Source of the DNA: Serratia odorifera
Lineage (GTDB): Bacteria; Pseudomonadota; Gammaproteobacteria; Enterobacterales; Enterobacteriaceae
Direction of reading: 5' to 3'
Length of the DNA stretch: 64,000 nt
Assembly (NCBI RefSeq): GCF_900635445.1
Contig: NZ_LR134117.1
Span: forward strand, 3,038,001 to 3,102,000
In this document: one piece after another, positions 1-9,430 of the stretch
Position numbering within the stretch: the stretch's first letter is position 1
How the letters are laid out: each line of letters opens with the position of its first letter
Position numbers and translations under genes: made by a program
The notes under the pieces: model-generated
What the model was told of the DNA's origin: nothing
The model's input: the letters and a program-made list of their open reading frames with translations, nothing else
Databases searched by the model: none

Positions 1-254
1 GTAATCGCCACAAAGGTGCCCTGGCCGACGCGGCGTTGCAAATAACCTTCGGCTTCCAGTTGCCCATAGGCCGCTTCGGCGGTAACGCGTGAAATGCCTA
101 AATCGGCGGCCAGCAGGCGCGAGGAGGGCAAGCGCTGGCCGCTGACCAGCGTACCGCCATGAATGGCGCGGCGTAGCGTGCTGCACACCCGATCGCGCAG
201 GGTGGTGGCGGCCTGTTGCGGCTGTTGGAACAGCGTAAGCAGCGTCTGCGGCAT
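1..254 (-). CDS. GntR/MocR-family transcriptional regulator, N-terminal part (truncated by window edge)
   Basis: About 84 N-terminal residues are present, read leftward from an ATG at 252-254 and cut off by the window start. They contain a GntR-type winged helix: an initial helix with RDRVCSTLRRAI, then the recognition region SSRLLAADLGISRVTAEAAY, and a wing ending GYLQRRVGQGTFVAI. This layout is typical of MocR regulators, which carry an aminotransferase-like domain after the helix-turn-helix, but that domain is outside the window. The gene is divergent from the rhodanese gene that starts 95 bp away, so it may control it. The family call is firm; the target is inferred. Confidence 0.8.
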   Translation of the reverse strand, partial: MPQTLLTLFQQPQQAATTLRDRVCSTLRRAIHGGTLVSGQRLPSSRLLAADLGISRVTAEAAYGQLEAEGYLQRRVGQGTFVAI

Positions 255-348
255 AATCGGTCTTGTCCAGATGACGAAATGGGTATCAATTATAAGACCA
301 AATTCGGGCATGATTGTCACCTGACGATACCGACAACAGGATAACGCA

Positions 349-804
349 ATGGTACAGGATTCACAGGTTTTAGCCTTTCCGGCGGCCGATCCGGCCGACA
401 GTCTGGCCTATTTGACGGCCAAGCTCGGCTATTACGCCGATGCATGGGATGTAGCAGAAGATTTACGCCAGGCGATTGATGGTATCGTGGTGATTGATAC
501 CCGCTCGGCACAGCAATATGCCGCCGGGCATATCCCCGGTGCGATCAGTTTTCCGCATCGGTTGATGGATGAGGTCAGTACCCGGCAGTTGTCACGTGAC
601 AAGGTATATGTCACCTATTGCGACGGTATTGGCTGCAACGGCTCCACCAAGGGGGCTTATAAGCTGGCCAGGCACGGTTTCAGGGTTAAGGAGCTGATTG
701 GCGGGCTGGACTTCTGGTTGCGCGACGGCCATCCGTTGGCCATCGGTGAGTCCAGCGGTTCGTTGCTGGATTGGGCGGCGCCGCAAGATTGCGGCTGCGG
801 CTGA
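349..804 (+). CDS. rhodanese-domain protein (putative sulfurtransferase)
   Basis: A 151-residue single rhodanese domain. The CH2A-like segment VVIDTRSAQQYAAGHIPGA is followed by the active-site loop TYCDGIGCNGSTKGA, with the likely persulfide-forming cysteine at residue 91 and a second cysteine at 96. The protein ends in DCGCG, adding cysteines at 148 and 150. No signal peptide is visible, so it should be cytosolic. The start follows an AGGA motif by about 7 bases. It converges with flk, whose stop lies 2 bases beyond this stop. Rhodaneses transfer sulfane sulfur, but the physiological acceptor cannot be told from sequence. The divergent MocR-type regulator may control it. Confidence 0.85.
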   Translation: MVQDSQVLAFPAADPADSLAYLTAKLGYYADAWDVAEDLRQAIDGIVVIDTRSAQQYAAGHIPGAISFPHRLMDEVSTRQLSRDKVYVTYCDGIGCNGSTKGAYKLARHGFRVKELIGGLDFWLRDGHPLAIGESSGSLLDWAAPQDCGCG

Positions 805-806
805 AG

Positions 807-1840
807 TTAAAACATCATCGCCAGCACCAGCAGCAGCACCACGATCAGTGCGGCAAATGCCAGCATGCGTTTACCGAGCGCCGCTTGCCACGGTTGCGGT
901 AGCGCAGCGATCAACGGGTTTGAGCAACGGCGTTGGTGAGTCGTTGTGAATGGCCGGTGCGGCACCGGCTTTTTCCAGCCGGCGGGCCAAACAGCTGGTT
1001 AATCAGGTTGTTGATCTGCGTGTGGGTCAGCGGGGCGTTAGCAACGCAGTGAAAGCGCGACTGGCAATAGTCGAACAGCTGCTGCTGCTCTTGCGGGTCC
1101 GCCGGCTGTTTTAGCAGTGCCAGCAGGTTGTTCAGCGTTGGTGCGCTTTGCGAGCTGAGCGCCACCCTGGCCTGCAGGTATTGGCTGAGCAGTTGGAAAT
1201 GCCGTGCCGGCAGTGGCTCACTGGTTTTAACGCCGGTCAAATCAAGCAGGCTCTGCCAGATTTTCGCCGGTGATTCGCCGGTGGCGGCGCTGAGCCGGGT
1301 AACCTGCTGTTGCAGGTTTTGGTGCTCGGCCGGCAACAGTGGACGATCGCTGGTGGCACTCTGCTGTGGATGCGGAATGGTCAGTTCGCCGGTTTGCAGC
1401 AGGTTAAACACCTGTTGCAGCTGTTCATGGCTAAGCTTGCTCAGCACGGTATGACCAAATTGCTGGCGAATGAAGTCGCTGACCGCCTGGCGATTATTGC
1501 CCTGCGGCAGCAGTTCGGTGAGCTGCTGCAACAGTTGGCGATTGGCATGACTGCGCTGCACCTGATCCAGACGATTCTGCAACAGCCGTTCAGCCGGTTC
1601 AAAGTGGCGAGCCTGCAACTCCTGGTTGGCCGCAGGGCGGTTTGCCCCAAGATCGTGGCGCAGCGTGGCCCATATTTCGGCCGATTTTGCCGGACTGAGC
1701 GCCATGATTTTCACGATCAGTTTTTCCAGCCGGGTGCGTTGTGCCGGCGAGAGTGGCTGATCGTCAGCGGCAGTGGTTTTTCCCCCGGTCGGAGGACGAT
1801 CGGAAACGTTGTGGGTACCGGGGCCACTCAAAGGTTGCAT
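807..1840 (-). CDS. flk: Flk-like flagellar regulator, membrane-anchored (two single-base insertions)
   Basis: Resembles Flk, which couples flagellar rod/ring assembly to the secretion switch. The body matches the E. coli protein in segments such as GNNRQAVSDFIRQQFG, SDRPLLPAEHQNL and IWQSLLDLTGVK. The reading frame breaks at an extra base near 984-986 and another near 916-918. Removing both gives a 343-residue protein ending in a hydrophobic anchor of about 20 residues (LIVVLLLVLAMMF at the end), as expected for Flk. Without correction the protein would lose its anchor and end in unrelated residues. The start chosen is the ATG at 1838-1840 (MQPLSGPG), matching the family start; a start 17 codons upstream is open but not conserved. 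In E. coli flk also lies near pdxB. Confidence 0.8.
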
Positions 1841-2032
1841 ATCACCCGTCCTTCGCTGTGCAGAAATAAAGTCAAACCCGGCGAAAAGCACAGGTGCAAG
1901 AAAACGTACGCTGCCTATGATACCTGTTAATTGATGCCATCAATACCGTCTGTCAGACATTTCTTTACAGGCAAAACGTTGCGAATAATTCCGTTGCCAC
2001 TAAGATAAGCGCATTACCGAACCGAGGATGCG

Positions 2033-2398
2033 ATGTTCAAACGGCAACGAATTGCAAAATGGTTTTTATGCCTGGCTTGCCTGGTGGTGCTGACCTGCAT
2101 CACTCAGCGCATGGCGGGCTTGCATGCGTTGCAAATCATGCTTGGCGTTCCCACGGTAAGCGCCGCAGCCAGCAGCGATGATCATGCCGAAGCGCCGGGG
2201 AGTTCGCCGTGCGAGCTGAGCGCCAAGTCGTTGTTGGCCGCGCCGCCGGTGATGTTTGAAACCGTGCTGCTAGGGCTGGGTCTGTTACTGGCATTGCTGG
2301 CTCCGACGCTCTCCGCCCGGCTGCGCATTCCGCCTCCGCGCGCCATTTCCCCGCCGACCCTCAGGGTACATCTCCGATTATGCGTGTTCCGTGAATGA
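2033..2398 (+). CDS. scsA: ScsA, suppressor of copper sensitivity, small membrane protein
   Basis: A 121-residue protein at the head of scsABCD. It has an N-terminal hydrophobic segment (WFLCLACLVVLTCI), a short periplasmic stretch, and a second hydrophobic helix (LLGLGLLLALLAPTL) followed by a basic tail. Its size, topology and place directly before scsB support ScsA. Its molecular role is poorly defined even in Salmonella; the operon as a whole confers copper tolerance through periplasmic thiol-redox chemistry. GAGGATG lies a few bases before the ATG. The gap to scsB is only 49 bp, consistent with one transcript. Confidence 0.75.
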   Translation: MFKRQRIAKWFLCLACLVVLTCITQRMAGLHALQIMLGVPTVSAAASSDDHAEAPGSSPCELSAKSLLAAPPVMFETVLLGLGLLLALLAPTLSARLRIPPPRAISPPTLRVHLRLCVFRE

Positions 2399-2447
2399 GC
2401 CGATCGCCCGTTTTGGACGATTACTGACTCATTGATGGAGAAACAAC

Positions 2448-4485
2448 ATGTTGAATATCATCAGACTGGCCGTGGCCTGTCTGTTACTGCTGTGGCTGCC
2501 TGCCGCTCAGGCGGCGGACAGCGGCTGGCTGCAAAATCCGACCAACGATCATGCTAAAGTGCGGCTGCGGGCCGATACTTCGCAAGCTGGCGAAACTCGC
2601 CTGCTGCTGTCGGTCGAACTGCAAAACGGCTGGAAAACCTATTGGCGTTCGCCCGGCGAGGGCGGCATTGCGCCGGCAATCCGTTGGCAAGGCAATCCGC
2701 CGCCGGCCAAATGGTACTGGCCGACGCCGCAACGGTTTGACGTTGCCGGGATTTCCACCCCAGGGCTATCACCAACAGGTCAGCCTGCCGATCGTCATGC
2801 AGGGTGAGGTTCCCACCCGGCTGGCGGGGACGCTGACGCTTTCCACCTGCAGCAACGTCTGCATTCTGACCGACTATCCGTTTAGCCTCGATATGAGTGC
2901 GCCAAACGATGCGCAGTTCAACCATGACTTTGCCCAGGCGATGGGGCAGGTGCCGATTGAGCGCGGCCTGGCGGAAAACCTGCGCGCCGGTTACCAGAAC
3001 GGTGAGCTGCAGATCGGCGCCGAACGTAGCACAGGCTGGCAACAGCCGGCGCTGTTCTTCGACAGCCTGGACGACGTCGATATCGGTAAACCGAGCATCA
3101 GCAGCGACGGTACGCAACTGCTGGCGCGAGTGCCGGTCAGCGACGGCTGGGGTGATAGCGCCCCCGATCTGCGAGGCAAAACCCTGACGCTGGTGATCGG
3201 CGACGGCGGCGTCGCGCAGCAGGCAACGCTGACCATCGGCGAACCGTTGGCCGCTGCCGATTCGGCCGCTTTCCCGTTGTGGCAGGCGGTGTTGATGGCA
3301 TTGGTCGGCGGCTTGATCCTGAACCTGATGCCGTGCGTGCTGCCGGTACTGGGCATCAAGCTGAGCGCTATCTTGCAGGTGGAACAACGTGACCGACGCA
3401 GCGTGCGGATGCAGTTTTTGCTTTCCAGCGCCGGCATTGTGGCGTCGTTTATGGCGTTGGCGCTATTGATGACCGTGCTGCGGCTGAGCAACCATGCGCT
3501 TGGCTGGGGCATCCAGTTTCAGAACCCGTGGTTTATCGGTTTTATGGTGCTGATTACGCTGTTGTTCAGTGCCAATCTGTTTGGCCTGTTTCATCTGCAG
3601 CTCTCCTCCGGCCTCAATACCCGCCTGGCGACGCAGGGCGGGCAGGGGATGAGCGGGCATTTCTGGCAGGGGGCCTTTGCCACGCTGCTGGCGACGCCGT
3701 GCTCTGCACCGTTCCTTGGCACGGCGGTCGCGTTTGCGCTGGCCGCGCCGCTGCCGGTGCTGTGGGGCATGTTTGTGGCGCTGGGCGTCGGGATGAGCCT
3801 GCCGTGGCTGATGATTGCCGCCTGGCCGGCATTGGCGCTGCGCCTGCCGCGTCCGGGCCGCTGGATGAATACGCTACGCCTGGTTCTCGGCCTGCTGATG
3901 TTGGCCTCTTCGCTGTGGCTGCTTAGCCTGATGACCAACCATATTGGCGCCGTGCCGACCTGGATTATTGCCGCTGTGCTGTTGTGCTGTTTGTTGCTGG
4001 CGGTCTGGTATCGACACGGTGCGCGGCTGGCGGCCATGGTCAGTGCCGGCGTGCTGGTGTTGGCCGGCGTGGCGCTGTTGGCCGGTTCGCTGAGCGCCTC
4101 GCTGTGGCGGCAGCCGCTGGTGGATCGCATCAACTGGCAACCCTTGTCGGAACAGGCGATCGAGCAGGCGTTGGCGCAGCATAAACGGGTGTTCGTGGAC
4201 GTTACCGCAGACTGGTGTGTGACCTGTAAAGCCAATAAATTCAATGTGCTGCTGCGTGATGACGTGCAACAGGCGCTGAGCGCCGATGACGTGGTGGCGC
4301 TGCGCGGCGACTGGAGCCGTCCTTCTGCGGAGATTACCGCTTTCCTGCAACGTCGCGGCAGTGTCGCCGTGCCGTTTAACCAGATTTATGGCCCAGCTAA
4401 GCCAAACGGTACGGTGCTGTCAGCATTATTGACCCGCGATGCCGTGTTACAAACCCTTAGTGCCGCTCAAGGAACTGAAAAATGA
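2448..4485 (+). CDS. scsB: ScsB, membrane thiol:disulfide reductase, DsbD-like (one insertion)
   Basis: ScsB carries electrons from the cytosol across the inner membrane to periplasmic ScsC. The order seen is a signal peptide (ending AAQAAD), an N-terminal periplasmic domain with CSNVC, an eight-helix DsbD-type core with the PCVLPVLGIKL and ATPCSAPFLGTA cysteine motifs, and a C-terminal thioredoxin domain with DWCVTCK. An extra C in the CCCC run at 2758-2761 breaks the frame after residue 103. Removing it gives about 678 residues with all three redox modules. The stop overlaps the scsC start (ATGA), so translation is coupled. The break is most likely a sequence error because both halves are well conserved. 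Confidence 0.85.
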
Positions 4486-5198
4486 AAAAATTACTGATTG
4501 TATTGATGATGCTGGTTTCGCCGGTGTGGGCCGCTGCGCCGTTTACCCCTGAACAGGAGGCGCGCATCAAGGAGATTGTGCGTGAAACCATGGTATCCAA
4601 CCCGGATATATTGGCACAGGCGGTGGATGCCTGGCAGCAGCAGACCGCCAGCCAGCAGGTCAGTCAGGTTATCGCGGCCAATGCCAAAACGCTGTATGAC
4701 GATCCGGCCAGCCCGCGCATGGGGGCGAAAAACGCCAAACTGACGCTGGTGACCTTTACCGATTACAACTGCCCTTACTGCAAACGCTTTGATCCGATGC
4801 TGGAGAAAATCGTCAAGCAGTATCCGCAGGTGGCGCTGGTGGTGAAACTACTGCCGTTCAAGGGGGAAAGTTCGGTCAGTTCGGCGCGTATTGCGCTGAC
4901 CGCCTGGCAACAGCACCCGGAACAGTTCTGGGCGCTGCACCAGCGGCTGATGGCGAAAAAGGGTTTCCACGACGATGCCAGCATCGCCGCCGCGCAGCAG
5001 AAGACCAACGTCAAGCCGGTTGCGCCAAGCGATCGCAGCATGGAAACGTTGCGTACCAACATGCAGTTGGCGGAACAGTTGGGAGTACAGGGAACGCCTG
5101 CCACGCTGATCGGCGATCGGATGCTGGCGGGAGCGGTCTCGTATCAAGAACTTGAAAGCATGGTGAAGCAACAGCTGGCGAAGGCGAACAATGGCTAG
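4482..5198 (+). CDS. scsC: ScsC, periplasmic disulfide isomerase/oxidoreductase (DsbA/DsbG-like)
   Basis: A 238-residue exported thioredoxin-fold protein. The signal peptide ends near VWA at residue 17. Next comes a helical N-terminal stalk (residues about 20-70) of the type that mediates oligomerisation in Proteus ScsC, then the catalytic CPYC motif (Cys97, Cys100) in a DsbA-like domain. The cis-proline loop is GVQGTPATLIGD. It is expected to be reduced by ScsB and to act on copper-oxidised cysteines in the periplasm. It overlaps scsB by 4 bp and scsD by 8 bp. Confidence 0.88.
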   Translation: MKKLLIVLMMLVSPVWAAAPFTPEQEARIKEIVRETMVSNPDILAQAVDAWQQQTASQQVSQVIAANAKTLYDDPASPRMGAKNAKLTLVTFTDYNCPYCKRFDPMLEKIVKQYPQVALVVKLLPFKGESSVSSARIALTAWQQHPEQFWALHQRLMAKKGFHDDASIAAAQQKTNVKPVAPSDRSMETLRTNMQLAEQLGVQGTPATLIGDRMLAGAVSYQELESMVKQQLAKANNG

Positions 5199-5691
5199 GT
5201 TAAAGCGCTGGGCGCGCGAAATACTGTTGTTACTGCTGATAACTGGCGGCATCGTGTGGCTGATGGATACGCTGCGCGCGCCGCAGGCACCGGACGCTTT
5301 CGCTGAGCAGCAGTTAGCCACGCTCGATGGTTCGGCGGTTTCGCTGGCACAACTCAGCCAGCAACGGCCATTGCTGGTCTATTTTTGGGCTTCGTGGTGT
5401 GGTGTCTGCCGTTACACCACCCCCAGCGTGGCCAAACTGGCAGCGCTGGGTGACAACGTGCTGAGCGTGGCGTTGCGTTCCGGTGACGATGTGCAGGTTG
5501 CCGAATGGCTGGCGGGCAAGCGATTATCGCTACCGGTAGTCAATGACCCGAACGGGGCGTTGGCGGCGCAGTGGCAGATTGGCGTCACGCCGACCTTGGT
5601 CATCATTGATAAGGGCAAGGTGGTGCAGAGCACCACCGGTTGGACCAGCTACTGGGGGATGAAACTGCGCCTGTGGTGGGCGGCCTGGTAG
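5191..5691 (+). CDS. scsD: ScsD, membrane-anchored thioredoxin-like protein
   Basis: A 166-residue TlpA/ResA-like protein with one N-terminal membrane helix (ILLLLLITGGIVWLM) and a periplasmic thioredoxin fold. The redox motif is WASWCGVC with Cys70 and Cys73, and the cis-proline loop is GVTPTLVIID. It is the last gene of scsABCD and starts inside the scsC end. A hairpin terminator follows about 110 bp downstream. The role is probably thiol reduction coupled to ScsB; direct partners are not evident from sequence. Confidence 0.85.
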   Translation: MARLKRWAREILLLLLITGGIVWLMDTLRAPQAPDAFAEQQLATLDGSAVSLAQLSQQRPLLVYFWASWCGVCRYTTPSVAKLAALGDNVLSVALRSGDDVQVAEWLAGKRLSLPVVNDPNGALAAQWQIGVTPTLVIIDKGKVVQSTTGWTSYWGMKLRLWWAAW

Positions 5692-5801
5692 CTGGTCACA
5701 TCAGGAGAGCGAAGGTCGTCGATATAAGAACACACGATAAAAATCTAATTTATTGCTTGTGTTGAAATTAAATGACCTTGGCTCTCCATTTTAAATATCT
5801 T

Positions 5802-5833
5802 CCGATACTGTTATGACAGTATCGGGCTTTTTA
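5802..5833 (+). terminator. Rho-independent terminator after scsABCD
   Basis: A perfect 9-bp stem, CCGATACTG paired with CAGTATCGG, has a 6-base loop TTATGA and is followed by GCTTTTTA. It lies 110 bp after the scsD stop and closes the scs operon. Confidence 0.85.
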
Positions 5834-6120
5834 TACGATTGCCGCTGTTCCCCTGAGAAATATGAATGCCCTTTTCCTTATTCATTTCATTGTCAGACGG
5901 GGATTTTTGGGGCGGTGGCGATTTGCTATTTCTTTATGATGATAAAGACAGGAAGGAAAGCATTGTTCCTACCAAGAACAAGTGATGCGTATGGTTTTTT
6001 ATGACGTCACACGTGAAAAATAGAATTGGCAGTCGGGTTTGTTTTATTTATCAATTTTATTTTTCCTGATTTTGAACGCCTTATTTGCTGCATATATAAA
6101 ATTATTTACCTAAAGCAAAC
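5834..6120. other. AT-rich gene-free stretch between scs and tct
   Basis: About 290 bases with clearly lower GC than both flanks. Short open frames on the plus strand (5813-6004 and 6026 onward) lack a plausible ribosome site; one begins within the terminator and the other runs antisense into tctA. No repeat or RNA gene is recognisable. It may be the scar of an insertion or deletion, but nothing proves that. Confidence 0.5.
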
Positions 6121-6123
6121 GAT

Positions 6124-6151
6124 AAAAAAGGGGCCGGATAATCCGGCCCAG
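6124..6151 (-). terminator. Rho-independent terminator of tctCBA
   Basis: Read on the minus strand: GGGCCGG, loop ATTAT, CCGGCCC, then a T-run given by the AAAAAA at 6124-6129. It lies about 20 bp beyond the tctA stop. Confidence 0.85.
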
Positions 6152-6170
6152 GTGTCAATGCCGCTAATGC

Positions 6171-7691
6171 TTACTCGACCTTGGCTGCTTCTACCGTATG
6201 GCTGCGGCGCTTGCGCAGTTTACGCAGGATTGGTGGCAGCACCAGCACCGCCACCGCCAGCACCAGCAGGCATTGCGCGATAGAACTGCCCCACAGAATG
6301 CCGAACTCGCCGTTGCTGATCGACAGTGCGCGACGCAGGTTCTGCTCCAGCATTTCCCCCAGTACGAAGCCGAGGATCAGCGGTGACATCGGGAAGTGCA
6401 TTTTCCGCAAGATGTAACCGAATATCCCCAGTCCGACCATTAACAGCAGATCAAAGGTGGTGCTGTGCACCGCGTAGACGCCAACCGCCGATACCGCCGC
6501 AATGGCCGGCACCAGGAACCATAACGGAATGGTCAGCATGCGGGTGAACAAACCAATCAATGGAATGTTCATGATTAACAGCATCACGTTGGCAATCAGC
6601 AGCGCGGCAATCAGCCCCCAGACGATGTCTGGTTGCTCGGTGAACATCGCCGGCCCCGGCGTGATGTTGTACAGCGTCAGTGCGCCCATCATCACCGCGG
6701 TGGTGCCGGAACCGGGTACGCCCAGCGTCAGCATTGGAATGAACGATCCGCAGGCCGAAGCGTTGTTGGCCGCCTCTGGTGCCGCAACGCCGCGAATATC
6801 GCCCTTGCCGAAGGTATCGCTGTTGCCGCTGATTTTTTTCTCGGTCATATAGGTCAGGGCGCTGGCGATGGTGGCGCCGGCACCGGGCAAAATGCCGACG
6901 AAGAAGCCGACCACCGATGAACGCAGGGTTGGACCGACGCACTGCGCCGCTTCCTGGCGATTAAACAGCAGACGGCCGGTCTTGCGTACCAGTTTCTGGC
7001 CGGTGCTGGTGCTTTCCAGCATCAACAGAATTTCACTGACCGAGAACAGGCCGATCACCACCACGATAAACTGAATGCCATCGGAGAGGTGCACGCTGTC
7101 AAAGGTAAAGCGGTAAACGCCGGTGTTGGCATCCACGCCAACCGTTGCCAGACCCAACCCGATCAGCGCCGCCAACAGCGACTTCAGCGGGTTCTGGCTC
7201 ATCATGCTGCCCAGACAGGCAATGGCGAACACCATCAGCGCGAAGTATTCCGCTGGACCAAATGCCAGTGACCAGCGTGCCAGCAGCGGGGCAAACAGGA
7301 TAATGCCGCCGATGGCGATCATTGAGCCGACGAACGAACTGACCGCCGAGATTGACAGCGCCACGCCGGCGCGCCCTTGCTGCGCCATCGGGTAGCCGTC
7401 CAGCGCGGTCATGATCGCCGCAGCATCACCCGGCACGTTAAGTAATATTGAAGAGATGCGTCCGCCGTATTCACAGCCGATATACACCGTCGCCAGCAAA
7501 ATCAGTGCCGATTCAGCCGGCAACTTCAGCGCGAAGGCTAACGGCAGCAGGATCGCCACGCCGTTGATCGGCCCCAACCCCGGCAACAGGCCGACGATGG
7601 TGCCGACAAAACAGCCGATCAGGGCGATCACCAGGTTCTGCGGTATTAATGCTACCTCGAACCCTTGAGATAAATACATCCAGGTTTCCAT
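6171..7691 (-). CDS. tctA: TctA, large membrane subunit of the tripartite tricarboxylate transporter
   Basis: A 506-residue, very hydrophobic protein of the TctA family, roughly 12 membrane segments. Characteristic segments include GLLPGLGPINGVA near the N-terminus, GDAAAIMTALDGYP and GILPGAGATIASALTYMTEKK, followed by AAPEAANNASACGSFIPML. Together with TctB it forms the channel through which citrate-like substrates delivered by TctC enter, driven by an ion gradient. It is the last gene of tctCBA, 11 bp after tctB, and ends at a strong terminator. Confidence 0.93.
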   Translation of the reverse strand: METWMYLSQGFEVALIPQNLVIALIGCFVGTIVGLLPGLGPINGVAILLPLAFALKLPAESALILLATVYIGCEYGGRISSILLNVPGDAAAIMTALDGYPMAQQGRAGVALSISAVSSFVGSMIAIGGIILFAPLLARWSLAFGPAEYFALMVFAIACLGSMMSQNPLKSLLAALIGLGLATVGVDANTGVYRFTFDSVHLSDGIQFIVVVIGLFSVSEILLMLESTSTGQKLVRKTGRLLFNRQEAAQCVGPTLRSSVVGFFVGILPGAGATIASALTYMTEKKISGNSDTFGKGDIRGVAAPEAANNASACGSFIPMLTLGVPGSGTTAVMMGALTLYNITPGPAMFTEQPDIVWGLIAALLIANVMLLIMNIPLIGLFTRMLTIPLWFLVPAIAAVSAVGVYAVHSTTFDLLLMVGLGIFGYILRKMHFPMSPLILGFVLGEMLEQNLRRALSISNGEFGILWGSSIAQCLLVLAVAVLVLPPILRKLRKRRSHTVEAAKVE

Positions 7692-7702
7692 TATCGCCCC
7701 CG

Positions 7703-8134
7703 TTAACTCAGCCAGACGCCGAGCGGCAGTGTGACATCAAGCAAGCGGTCAAAGGCGTAATACAGCGCTACGCCCATCACCACACCGGAAATACCCGCCG
7801 CCAGCACGCTTGCCTGGAACAGCAAGGCAATGCTGAAGGTCAGCAGGGCGGTGGCCAGCGGAAAGCCCAGCCATTCAAAACCCCAGGCATACAACACCAG
7901 CGCGATCGTCAGGACGATAAGCCGCTGCAGGATTTTGTGATGCGGCCATTCGACCACTTGCGGACGGCGCAGCAGTAACAGCGCGGCGCACAGCGCCATC
8001 AGGCTGAGAATGGCCAGTGGGAAGGGGCGAGGCCCCAGCGGTTCATAGCTGTATTCGCTCTGAATGCCCCAGCCGACGATCAGGCCGCCGATGCACAGCA
8101 GCAGCCACAGTCCGGCAAAGATACGATCGCTCAT
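7703..8134 (-). CDS. tctB: TctB, small membrane subunit of the tricarboxylate transporter
   Basis: A 143-residue protein with four predicted membrane helices, including LWLLLCIGGLIVGWGI at the start and YAWGFEWLGFPLATALLTF in the middle. Size, topology and placement between tctC (15 bp gap) and tctA (11 bp gap) identify it, since TctB sequences diverge strongly. Confidence 0.88.
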   Translation of the reverse strand: MSDRIFAGLWLLLCIGGLIVGWGIQSEYSYEPLGPRPFPLAILSLMALCAALLLLRRPQVVEWPHHKILQRLIVLTIALVLYAWGFEWLGFPLATALLTFSIALLFQASVLAAGISGVVMGVALYYAFDRLLDVTLPLGVWLS

Positions 8135-8149
8135 GGTATGCCCCCGGGA

Positions 8150-9130
8150 TTACTTGGCCAGACCGAAGGCTTTCGCCTGTTCACGGTATTGATTGACCTG
8201 ATTTTTCACGTAGCTATCCAGCTCTTTGCCGGTCAGGTTGAATTCAAACAGGCCGCGCATATCCCGCTGCTTTTTGAACTCCTCGGTTTGCATCATCTTG
8301 GCGAAGGTGTCTTGCCACCATTGGTACTCTGCGTCGCTGACCTTAGGCCCAACGTAGAACCCACGGATGATTGGCCATACCAGGTTGTAGCCCTGTTCTT
8401 TGGCGGTCGGCACGTCGGCCAACTGACCCGGCAGACGCTGGTCGGCGTATACCGCCAGTACGCGAATCTTGTCGCCTTGCAGGTAGGGCACCATTTCGCT
8501 CAAGTCGCCGGAAACCGCCTGAATGTGGCTACCCAGCAGCGCCGTCACCGGCTCGCCGCCGCCTTCAAACGCGACGTAGCGCATCTTGTGCGGATCGACC
8601 CCGACTTCGCGCGCCAACAGTGCCGTTTTCATCCAGTCCTGACTGCCAATCGAGGCACCGGCGCCGAATACCACGCTGTTCGGATCCTTCTTGAAGGCCT
8701 CCATCAGATCTTTCAATGACTTATACGGTGAGTCTGCGCGCACGGCGATCATGCCATAATCGGTGCCGACCGCCGCCAGCCATTTCACGTCGTCGACGCT
8801 GTAACGGCCGAATTTGCCCTGCGACAGGTTGAGCAGCGAACCGCCGGAAAACGCCACGACGGTACCGAACTCGGCCGGACGTTGCGCGACGATGGCGTTA
8901 TAGGCTACCGCGCCGACGCCGCCGGGCATGTAGGTAACGCGCATCGGTTTGTCGATGGCCTTGGTTTCCTGCAGCGAAACCTGGATCAGTTTGCAGGTCA
9001 GATCGAAACCGCCGCCGGGCTTGGCCGGGGCGATACATTCGGTACGCTTGGGTGCATCGATGGCAAATGCCTGATTGGCTGCCAGCAGCAGCGCGGTTGC
9101 GGTCAGAGTACGGGTAATTATTTTTTTCAT
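8150..9130 (-). CDS. tctC: TctC, periplasmic tricarboxylate-binding protein
   Basis: A 326-residue solute-binding protein of the Bug/TctC family. The signal peptide MKKIITRTLTATALLLAANQ ends before AFA, and the mature part begins IDAPKRTECIAPAKPGGGFD with the family's typical ligand loop. The segment GVGAVAYNAIVAQRP is also typical. It captures citrate or related tricarboxylates for TctAB. It is the first gene of the operon, with its promoter in the gap shared with tctDE. The exact ligand is inferred from the adjacent TctDE pair. Confidence 0.92.
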   Translation of the reverse strand: MKKIITRTLTATALLLAANQAFAIDAPKRTECIAPAKPGGGFDLTCKLIQVSLQETKAIDKPMRVTYMPGGVGAVAYNAIVAQRPAEFGTVVAFSGGSLLNLSQGKFGRYSVDDVKWLAAVGTDYGMIAVRADSPYKSLKDLMEAFKKDPNSVVFGAGASIGSQDWMKTALLAREVGVDPHKMRYVAFEGGGEPVTALLGSHIQAVSGDLSEMVPYLQGDKIRVLAVYADQRLPGQLADVPTAKEQGYNLVWPIIRGFYVGPKVSDAEYQWWQDTFAKMMQTEEFKKQRDMRGLFEFNLTGKELDSYVKNQVNQYREQAKAFGLAK

Positions 9131-9430
9131 TGCCTTCCCCTAGGTATTTGTCTTCAGACGGTGAAACTCCTCGCGGGTGCGAGGTTGCTGAATTGTTAAA
9201 ACAACAACCTTTCATTTACCTTTCAGCCGGTGGGAAAGTTTGCAGGGTGTGATACGCGTCTCCTGGATTGGACAAATCAGCGGTAAATCCAGCGTGGATT
9301 TATCGGCATTAGCACAGAATGTCCGGCGATAACCGCCGGCAAACTCTGCAAATAACATGCGTAATGTCACCTTTGCCACATTCGTCCTGCGATAAAATGG
9401 CAAAAACAAAATGATTTCGGGTGCACCACC
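9131..9430. promoter_or_regulatory. tctC upstream regulatory region
   Basis: A 300-base gap upstream of tctC. It holds a perfect palindrome at 9284-9302 (listed separately), and an inverted CCGGCG/CGCCGG pair at 9323-9339 around ATAAC. No gene is seen. It is the obvious place for TctD control of tctC. Confidence 0.55.
9284..9302. promoter_or_regulatory. palindrome TAAATCCA-GCG-TGGATTTA, candidate operator
   Basis: Perfect 8-bp arms around a 3-base spacer, about 155 bp upstream of the tctC start. A TctD (OmpR-type) or other dimeric regulator site is possible. The assignment is inference. Confidence 0.4.

Noticed and set aside
5813..6004. 63-residue open frame after scsD
   Set aside because: It begins inside the terminator hairpin, has no ribosome site and no coding bias.
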